From positions 195,448,052-195,512,051 of the forward strand of contig CP136067.1 in NCBI GenBank assembly GCA_032622095.1: a stretch of DNA of 64,000 bases, given 5' to 3'. This DNA comes from Siphonodentalium dalli. Lineage: Eukaryota; Mollusca; Scaphopoda; Gadilida; Siphonodentaliidae. The notes under the pieces are model-generated. The model searched no databases, was not told where the DNA came from, and saw only the letters and a program-made list of their open reading frames with translations. The translations under genes were made by a program, and so were the position numbers. Positions 55,820 to 64,000 of the stretch are shown here, piece by piece; positions within the stretch are counted from its first letter, which is position 1, and each line of letters starts with the position of its first letter.

Positions 55820-55889
55820 ACTCTGTGAGTCACTGAGTGTGACTATACTGTGAGTCTGTCTAACGCCAGGCTGTAGTGTAGCGTATGCG

Positions 55890-56480
55890 TACAGATTCCA
55901 CCAGTACAAAAGTTGTCAAAACCCGGGAACTTTTTTAAGTTTTGTCTTTTGACAGGGAACTCGAAAAAATAGCGTAGGGAATGTATTTCTTTGGGCAATC
56001 TCACAGAACTTCCCTGTCGAGAACATTTTTGGGCTGAAGTTTGTTAGAATGTACCATCCACCTCCCCACAAGCACATGCACCCACCCTGCCAAGTTTATT
56101 TCCTATAGTATTCGTGAAATGTGTCACTTACGATATAATGTGTAGAGTTTAAATTTAATGACTGGGAATAAATTCAATATTAATTGTGGAATCCGGTGTC
56201 AAAAGTCACGTAAATAATGTTATCTCGAGCTGGGAACTTCACGTACCTGTAGTGATCGCTGATCTTCGTTTTCACTATATACCGATGAATAAATCATTAA
56301 GCAACAGGTATAATTAACAAAGTCTGTCAAAGAAATACATTTCCCTTGTTATTTTTTCGTCTTTATAAGGTTCTCTGTCAAAACTTAAAAAAGTTCCCGC
56401 CTTCCCGGGTTTTGTACTGGTGGAATACCGGTATGTCTACGGGAGTTAGACAGAGTAGAGATTCATGGCATGATCAATCA
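55890..56480. mobile_element. TIR element, GATCATGCCATGAATCTC family, copy 2
   Basis: CCACCAGTACAAAAGTTGTC, CCCGGGAACTTTTTTAAGTT, TTGACAGGGAAC on the left is inverted at the right (CTCTGTCAAAACTTAAAAAA, CCCGGGTTTTGTACTGGTGG). It is followed by CAGAGTAGAGATTCATGGCA, TGATC. Confidence 0.8.
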
Positions 56481-57580
56481 ATTTCACTGATTGATCTCTC
56501 GAATGTTGCATTCATTCTTTGCAAAAATTTCAATCATCCACTTGTGACTTGGGACTGGCAGAGTGCTTGTATAATTACAGGACAAAACTAATTCTGTTGG
56601 AGGGAGAGAGACTATACGATACATGCAGTGTGCATTGGAATTTGGATCTCGGAGACAATCACGTGACAATCAATGTGACATCAGAAGAAGAAAAAAAATG
56701 GAATCGGTCATATATAGACTCATAGTCATACAAAGTTTGCAAATTTCTCCCACTAGTCTCGGGGCTAAACATCCCCATGTGTGCAGCAGCTTCATCAAAA
56801 AACTTTCAGAGCATATCAACAAAGTTGAACACTTTAAATTACAATACAACAGTATATACTGTACATGCACTAGTACGGTATTGACTAATTTAAAGACATG
56901 ACCAAAAAGGATAATTAATGATCTGATAGAGTCTTGGAGGTACCATATGGTATATGAATATGTGTTTCTTTAGATGGGACGTGGCTGACAGTGACAGACC
57001 ATTTCACGGATAGCGAGAATGATGCATTCTGGTTACATCTGGTATCCAAACATGGACTTCAGTCAGAGTAGAGATTCATGGCATGATCTATAAATATGTT
57101 TCCTTGACTCAATCAATATATTTCATAAATCTGTGGCCATCTGCCGATTGACTATATAATCTTCAAGCTATTCTCTTCCCTTTAGCCAAGTTTAGGCTTT
57201 TAGGTTGAATTTAACTCCTATTATGATGTCCATATAGACCATTTCACGGAGAAGTATCCAAACACACACATTTGATTATCTCCCGGATGCAATTAGTATT
57301 TTATATTTAGAGTGGGTCCATAAAACTAATTATAACTTGTTAAATTATATCCCCAGCAACAAGGGAGAGATGAAGGAACAAAGAATTGCGATATTAAGGA
57401 CTACCTATATTGTTGAAAAGAGTTCTCATAAAAAATTTAAAAAATAGGTAGCCTTAAACATATTTACAGTGGGTCTGAAAACCTAAAGGGAAGAGAATAG
57501 CTTGAAGATAGATTGTCAGCTCATTTTATTTCAATTGGCCACAGATTTATGAAATATATTGATTGAGCCAAAGAACCAAA
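56481..57580. other. Interval with an exon-like peptide
   Basis: Near 56974, after an acceptor-like TTTCTTTAG, the plus strand reads DGTWLTVTDHFTDSENDAFW and LHLVSKHGLQSE to a stop inside a CAGAGTAGAGATTCATGGCA repeat copy. This matches DHFYDSENDASW at 45.7 kb. GGGAAGAGAATAGCTTGAAG near 57488 is inverted relative to 57165-57185. No complete gene was found. Confidence 0.35.
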
Positions 57581-57584
57581 TCTA

Positions 57585-57866
57585 TACCGGTAGATCATGC
57601 CATGAATCTCTTCTCTGGCAGATGCTCGAAGAGATCATATTCCACCAGTACAAAACCCGGGAATTTTTACAGTTTTAACAGGGAACCTTATAAATATAAA
57701 AATAATGTGGGAAATGTATTTTCTTTGTTAATTTACCGGTACCTGTTGCTTAATTTATTCATAAGTACCTGAAGTAACTTTAAACGTTCCCAACTTCCCA
57801 GGTTTTGAACTGGTGGAATATGATCTCTACGGGTGTCAGCCAGAGTAGAGATTCATGGCATGATCT
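57585..57866. mobile_element. TIR element, GATCATGCCATGAATCTC family, copy 3
   Basis: TAGATCATGCCATGAATCTC, GAGATCATATTCCACCAGTA, CAAAACCCGGGAA at the left is inverted at the right (TTCCCAGGTTTTGAACTGGT, GGAATATGATCTC, GAGATTCATGGCATGATCTA). At about 280 bp it is a compact MITE. Confidence 0.85.
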
Positions 57867-58017
57867 AACTGATCTATAGATAATTTATATATTATTAGTA
57901 AAAGTATTTTATCAGTTTAAATCATTGATTATTGTATTGCCATTTTAGTACGAGTCATTGAATTTTGTACATGGATGGCATTGGATGCATGCTCATCTAC
58001 GGTACTAGTACACTTAT

Positions 58018-58700
58018 TATACCCCCCCACAACGAAGTTAGGGAGGTGTACTGGAGTCAGCTTGTCCGTCGGTCTGTCCGTAGACACAAATTTGTCTGGA
58101 GTTTTTCTCAGTCGTTTTTTTATCAATTTCCGTGAAACTTGGCACAGACATTAACCACCATGGGAACCTGTGCACCTGTGATTATGACGTCTGTCAGATA
58201 TTTTTTGGTGGAGTTATCCTTCCTTTTTCGACTTAGAAATTTTTGCAAAATGTATAATTTTGTCCGAGCTTTTATTCATACTAGTACATTTTTCGGTCAA
58301 TTTAAAAAAAAAACTTGACACAGATATTTAGTACCACGGGAACCTGTACACCTGCGATTATGATGTCTGTCCGACATTTTTTGGTGGAGTTATCTCCCTT
58401 TTTCAACTTAGATATGTTTTTTGCGACGTGTCTAATTTTGTCCGAGCATTTATTCCTACATTTTTAGGTCAATGTTTTTTTAATCTTGGCAGTAATATTT
58501 AGTACCATGGGAACCTGTGCATCTGCGATTATGATGTCTGTCCGACTTTTTCTTGTGGAGTTATTCCCCCTTTTTTAATTAGAAATTTTTTGCAACATGC
58601 ATAATTTTGTCCGAGCTTTTATTCCCACATTTTTCGGTCAATAGGTTTCAGATTAGGGTTAGGGTTGTGCACCTGCAATGAGAATGCAAAACACAGGTAT
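58018..58700. repeat. Tandem-core element, copy 2 (inverted to 43474)
   Basis: ATACCCCCCCACAACGAAGT, TGTCCGTCGGTCTGTCCGTA, three core units with CCATGGGAACCTGTGCACCT and TTTTGTCCGAGCTTTTATTC. It is the reverse orientation of 43474-44257. Confidence 0.8.
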
Positions 58701-58945
58701 GATTTGATTCGATATTCGTTTCGTGTCGATGTACAGTAGACACTTAAGACCTCATTTACAAAGTTGGAATGTACACTTACAATTCACATTCAGTGGCAAG
58801 ATGCTGCCACTGTTGGACTTGTACACTTCGTTGTAAGTGTATACTCACACTTCGTTGTAAGTGTACACTTGGAGCATAAATTTCCTTACACTTATGACAC
58901 ACTTGGGGAAATGTACCTTAGAGTTCCAACTATTTAATAATAATT
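58701..58945. repeat. Short TTCGTTGTAAGTGTA repeats
   Basis: CACTTCGTTGTAAGTGTA occurs twice near 58825-58865, with CACTTATGACACACTTGG also seen at 43270. This is a small repeat cluster. Confidence 0.5.
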
Positions 58946-58949
58946 ATAA

Positions 58950-59522
58950 CCCCCGCCGCAATTAAGTTAGGGGGGGGGTATACTAGTACTGGAGTTCGTC
59001 CGTGGACATAAATTTGTCCGGAGTTTTTCTCAAGTCGTTTTTCTATCAATTTCCGTGAAACTTGGTACAGACATCAACCACCATGGGAACCTGTGCACCT
59101 GCGATTATGACCTCGGTCAGACTTTTTTTGGTGGAGTTATCCCCCCTTTTTCAACTATTTTCGCAAGATGTATAATTTTGTCCGAGCTTTTATTCCTACA
59201 TTTTTAGGTCAATGTTTTTTAATCTTGGCACTCACATTTAGTACCATGGGAACCTGTGCACCTGCGATTATGATGTCTGTTCGACTTTTTTTGTGGAGTT
59301 ATTCCCCTTTTTTGACTTGGAACATTTTTGCAACATGCATAATTTTGTCTGAGCTTTTATTCGTACATTTTTCGGTCAATAGCTTTAAGATTAGGGTTGT
59401 GTACTGCAATGTGAACTGTTATTTTTATTATTTTAACTAAATGTTTACTGACATGTGAAATATCTTAGTATTTAAAAAATGGGGGGGGGGGTGTATCCTT
59501 AGTCACAGTCACACCTCTAGTT
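58950..59522. repeat. Tandem-core element, copy 3 (inverted to 43474)
   Basis: It starts ACCCCCGCCGCAATTAAGTT and has the same core words. It ends GTGTATCCTTAGTCACAGTC, ACACCTCTAG, the inverse of the left end at 43474. Two core units remain. Confidence 0.8.
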
Positions 59523-59656
59523 CCAACTGAAAATACATATGTATGCTGATATTTCTCACTGATATGTGCAGCAAATTTACGGCCTTAAGGATGCACAGAA
59601 AGGTCAAATCTGCAGCTATTGGCTTTAATCAATAAATTTGAAAAAATTATCAAAGA

Positions 59657-59700
59657 AATATGGGTTGATACAAAAATCAGACTTGGCACTGAAATTGTTA
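59657..59700. repeat. Decayed right end of the CCCTTTCAGTGCC MITE
   Basis: AATATGGGTTGATACAAAAA, TCAGACTTGGCACTGAAA followed by TTGTTAA matches 16139-16184 with the final GGG changed. Confidence 0.75.
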
Positions 59701-59865
59701 ACGCACTAACTTGTCATTGTTTCAAAATAAATAATTATGTTTGTAACTTATTTGTTGTTATTACTAAATGTCTTGCAACTGCCATTTTAATATGTACTTC
59801 TTTTAATTAGGTCCCTTACTTAATTGTACAGGTTGCTACATTGCTAGATTCAAGCTAATATTAGG

Positions 59866-60510
59866 CTAAATATTAGCTAGATATTAACTAGAATATAGCT
59901 AGATGTTAGCTAATATTATACTAGATACCAGCTAAAAGATAGCTAGATTTTAACTAGAATATAGCTAGATTTTAACTAGAATATAGCTAGATTTTAACTA
60001 GAATATAGCTATATTCTGGCTAATACTGTACTAAATACTATAGCTAGAAAATATAGCTAGATAATGGCTGATATATTTAGCTAATATTTAGTTATATTCT
60101 AGTTAATATTTAGTCATTTTAGCTGGTTTCTACAGCTGGCATCCAGACCATACTAAATCTTAGCTATAGCTAAAAATTAGCTAATTTATGTAACTAAAAA
60201 GTAGCTAATTGTTAGCTAGATTATGGCTAAATAGCTCATTTGCATAACTTACTAAAAAGTAGCTAAATCTTAGCTAGATTCTAGCTAAATAACTAATTAG
60301 CATAGTTGAAACGGCTAAAAGATAGCTAACGCTCATGGGATTTCATCAAAGGAAATTCATCTTAGCTAATATCTAGCTAATGTCAGCTAATATCTAGTTA
60401 AGCTAAATAGTAACTAGGATATTGACTAGACCTTAACTAAAGGTTGGCTAATGTGACTGGCTAATAGTTGGCTAATAATTAACTAGAATATAACTGATTT
60501 TTGGTAGGGG
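59866..60510. repeat. AGCTAA-word element, copy 2
   Basis: Iterated TAGCTAGATTTTAACTAGAA, TATAGCTAGA, TTAGCTAATATT words run for 640 bp, ending GATTTTTGGTAGGGG, the inverse of the start of copy 1 at 42225. Confidence 0.75.
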
Positions 60511-60719
60511 TGGGATCCAAAACCCGACTTACGGGAGCGTGCTTCGCGCGCGACTGTATCTTAAGCATATGTGCATAGTTAATAAGCCAACAATTGGAAT
60601 CCCAACAGAAGATTGGCGTGGGTCCCTTGTGCGATCTGTCCATCGAAAACTATTTAGACATCTCAAGACACGTAAGACCCAATAACTTAATATACAGAAT
60701 AGATACATCTATTGCCTGA

Positions 60720-61215
60720 GTGACAAATATATATATTTGTTACAATGAGGTCAAATAGTTGCGAAGCCAGCACCACAATTCTTTCCCTCCATATTAAATC
60801 TTAAAACAACTTCTAAAGAATTATTAATTTACCTTATATTTGGTATGGAGCGTCCTTGGTTTACTGGAGTTCAGATTTGTTAACATCACGTCACCAAGTT
60901 AATTACTTGCGAAGCCACAGCCATAACTATTTCCCTCCATAGTAATTCTCAAAACAACTTCTTAAGAACAATTGACCAGGTCAGTCGCGCAATTATTGGA
61001 AGAGCCACGGTCAATCATTTTTTAAAAACCAAATGTTACATTTAAATTATTGCTTTATTCAACCAAAAAAACAAAAATTCAATGAGAAAATTAACTTTTA
61101 CTACTTGCTAAATTTTATCTTTTAATTATTTCATTTAAATTTTAGTATTTACAGTATACTAAGTCCAAGTCTTTATAATCTGTTGAGTGACCCCACAGTC
61201 GTTTACTTTGTTAGT
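60720..61215 (+). repeat. Decayed copy of the AGCTCACCTGAG-family core and tail
   Basis: CAGATTTGTTAACATCACGT, GCCATAACTATTTCCCTCCA, TAGTAATTCTCAAAACAACT and the tail GTTGAGTGACCCCACAGTC match the 3.3 kb insertion (tail at 29876-29892). The head hairpin is missing. Confidence 0.7.
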
Positions 61216-62345
61216 AATAATTTGAAGGATTACTTGTTTAAACGCAATTGTTATCAAAATATTTTATGTATTTTTTATAATTTCTATTTATATGTGATAC
61301 TATAATCTTGGTGGCGTTACCATTTCTGACTATGGTTTTCTTGTTTTTAATGTATAGCAACTTGATAATCAATAACAGAGGCATTCTCTGTCAAATACAG
61401 TTGCTCTATTTACGATATTAATTGCGGAACTTTCTAAATTAAACTACGCGTAAACGGGTCCCTATTGTAAATTATAGAAGGTGTCGGAATCGGCCTACTC
61501 GCCCCAGGGCCAACTCGCCCCAGTCGACGTGTGTCAGTTCGGTACACACTATAAAATGTATCCGAGGCCGATCCGGTTCGGAATAAAAGGTGTATACGGG
61601 ATGTTATATAGCGGTTGGTCCGTTGTTTCTCAATGAATATTATTGAAATTTGGTGTATATGTCCGGGCTGGGACATGGAATACAACAACGTTTGAATTGT
61701 TTTTTAATTTACAAATTTGTTGATTTTATTAAAAAAAATTCGTTCTAAAACACACTATAAAGTGTATGCGACCGGCTCCAAAATAAAAGGTGAGAGCGGA
61801 CTTGATGTCGCATTATCTTATTTGTTTATAAATGGACAAGACTGAAATTTAGTACATGGACAACATTATGTGCTTAGTGTTATTGGTAATCGGATTAACT
61901 AATTGGCGACTCTAAACTATTGTGTTTTGGGGTATTTTGTGAAATAATAATTTAGGACGTGAATACATTTATTTTAAATGATAACTTTATTTAATGATAA
62001 TAAACACATAAAATATAATAACAAACATGAGACATACATGATTTATAAACTGTTAACAAAAGATATCAAATTCAATACATGACAAAGATGACTAGTGAAG
62101 TTTATAAAGTGAACACAAAAATATTAAGGTAAGAATCTTTTAAAGGAATGTTACCATTAGCATTACTAGACCCTTTAGCACAGACCACAGTCCACTTCAC
62201 TCATCCGATCATCACCAAACTTCATATTTATCTTGATGTTGATCTATCAGATGAGAGCTATCAAATATTTTTTGAATTTCATAGGAAAAAATGGTCGCCA
62301 GCGGCCATATTGCATTTACGTTATATGTTATCGCGTCATGTCGAT
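61216..62345. other. Gene-free stretch
   Basis: 61493-61535 is a fragment of the GCTCGCCCC element. ACACACTATAAAGTGTATGC/ACACACTATAAAATGTATCC repeats at 61748 and 61544. No gene is recognised. Confidence 0.45.
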
Positions 62346-62347
62346 AT

Positions 62348-62993
62348 GGTGACACTCCACAGTTTCGAATTATCAGTAGGGGTAAATTTCTTAGAATAGA
62401 GTACCAGTGTTTTCTGTCACCATGGGTGTGGTATGTTTATTGAGAGAAGGTTAGTTATGAATTTGTGGATTTTTAGAGGATGTCTTTGAGTTTTGAAAAA
62501 TATTGTTTCAGGTGACCTTGACCCCACCAGTATGAAGTAGTAGCGATTTCTGCGAAACAGTGGCTCCAGACACCAGCGTGACATTTTAGCACCTAAAATT
62601 TGTCATCTGCATGAAAAATATTTTTAAAAAACTTACAGTGGTGAGAAGTTTGAAATTTTTTGATATTTTTGTGAGGAAACAGTGTTCTTCCAGACAACTT
62701 AGGCGGCTATACCATAGATCTTCTGGTTTTTGTGTCCCACGAGCCTGAAAATCGCTTATTTTGGTCATTTTTGCATCAAAATTTCATTTTTCAGGCACAC
62801 AATCAAGGGGCATAACTCTTGCTACCCCCATTAAAATGACAATTCTGTACCAAAATCTTTAAGCCTAGAATGTGCTCAACCCAGGTATATATACATTGTA
62901 TATGTGTTGTGGGATCACATTTCTGTTATTTTTCATTGAATTGATGCCCCCTTATTTTTGCACCAATCCCTGCAGAAACTGTGGAGTGTCACC
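62348..62993. mobile_element. 646 bp MITE with GGTGACACTCCACAGTTTC ends
   Basis: GGTGACACTCCACAGTTTC at 62348 and its inverse GAAACTGTGGAGTGTCACC ending at 62993. The interior is non-coding. No target duplication is clear. A second copy starts at 63836. Confidence 0.8.
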
Positions 62994-63835
62994 TTCAAGA
63001 CCAGCAAATAGCACCATTTTCATCTGTCAACTTGACAAATATTGTTACTGAAAATCATTTTTTAGCAAACCTGTTCAGTTAGAAGGAACATTTTATGGTA
63101 GATACACCATTCTTCTATGCATATTCCAATACAGGTTGTCTTTAATCATATAAATTGGTGGGGATATGGAGTCTTGGAGCAGGGGGGGGGGGGGGTGGTG
63201 GTGGTTCATGTATATGGTTATTGGTGATATTTCAGATGATGGGTACTTTTTCATGACATCATATGCTCCTTGAATCTTAGCTGAAAAGGCTGATATTGTG
63301 ACATTACACAGTATACAACAAGATTAGATATTCAGTCTTTCTTATTCACAAGTGTGAAATATAATAATACAGGTTTCCTTGGTCATATTTCACTTGACAA
63401 CATATTGTTCATGTGATGTCATCACCCTGTAAAGCTTTCCCTTAATGCTAAATAAGACTTGGAATTTTTTAACCCATAGTTTTGGGAGAGTATTAAAGAT
63501 AGTTGTTGTATGAAATATTATGTTTTATTTTGATATCTGAGGAAAATATGCATCTCATAATATATTTATACAACATTTTAGCATTTCAGACCTTTTTCAA
63601 GCTATAGATGATGGTTGAATATATCCATTTTTTCACTACGTCAAGCATAACGTCATTGGGTTCTGAAAGACCCAAAAGGGGTGAAATCATGGGGGTGCAT
63701 GTAAATCCCCACCCAATCTTGCTGCCTGTGATTGCAATAACGCATGGGGTGTAATATATCATTTTAAGCGGTATAATGCAGAGAATATGGAGGTGTGGTC
63801 CCTATTAAAGATTAATAAAATTGCATTTCCCTTAA
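62994..63835. other. Gene-free stretch with a G14 run
   Basis: The G run is at 63182-63195. No gene or repeat is resolved. Confidence 0.4.
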
Positions 63836-64000
63836 GGTGACACTCCACAGTTTCGAATTATCAGTAGGGGTAAATTTCTTAGAATAGAGTACCAGTGTTT
63901 TCTGTCACCATGGGTGTGGTATGTTTATTGAGAGAAGGTTAGTTATGAATTTGTGGATTTTTAGAGGATGTCTTTGAGTTTTGAAAAATATTGTTTCAGG
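63836..64000. mobile_element. Second copy of the GGTGACACTCC MITE, cut by the window edge
   Basis: All 165 visible bases are identical to 62348-62512. It is either a second insertion or part of a tandem duplication with a 1488 bp step. Confidence 0.85.

Noticed and set aside
62348-64000. Possible LTR pair
   Set aside because: The repeated segment begins with a MITE terminal inverted repeat whose inverse is found at 62993; there is no TG...CA, primer-binding site or coding region.

Overview
The window looks like an invertebrate animal nuclear genome, most likely a mollusc or a close lophotrochozoan relative. It is AT-rich and intron-bearing, with very few coding exons in a dense layer of nested transposable elements. 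It has many short poly(G)/poly(C) runs and CCGTCTGTCTG-headed tandem-core repeats, including an AGCTCACCTGAG hairpin family of a kind I associate with bivalve and gastropod genomes. There are no bacterial operons, ribosome binding sites or CRISPR arrays. All identifications come from reading the sequence; no search was run.

Host-gene evidence is thin. It consists of a first coding exon of a secreted PAN/apple-type protein (7615-7936, minus), one exon of origin recognition complex subunit 2 (17203-17335, plus), weak exons around 14973-16472 ending in a poly(A) signal, and a CpG-type NRF1/ETS promoter with a short open frame near 47.7 kb. A few conserved-looking open frames (34.4, 45.6, 54.5 kb) are not recognised.

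Mobile elements dominate. (1) 0.13-5.1 kb: a roughly 5 kb unit with ~730 bp inverted arms around a broken PIN-like-nuclease/cysteine-tail gene. (2) 8.0-16.2 kb: TTAA-flanked piggyBac-like MITEs, a 69 bp palindrome nested in several elements, pieces of a Penelope-like element (GIY-YIG domain, N-terminal ORF, hammerhead-like motif), and a perfect 213 bp hairpin. (3) 22.28-23.04 kb: a TIR element made largely of GATATC words. (4) 24.7-31.7 kb: an APE-type LINE on the minus strand, split by a 3.3 kb insertion. (5) 32.1-36.3 kb: a 4.16 kb TA-flanked element built of TTTGC/GCAAA words, with two further elements nested in it. (6) 36.8-64 kb: many MITEs, minisatellites and tandem-core repeats, ending in two copies of one TIR element, the second cut by the window edge.

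The most interesting themes are: several unrelated TIR elements whose interiors are iterated short self-complementary words; the palindrome that recurs inside two different TTAA element families and next to the Penelope fragment; and the long-arm element carrying the PIN-like gene family.
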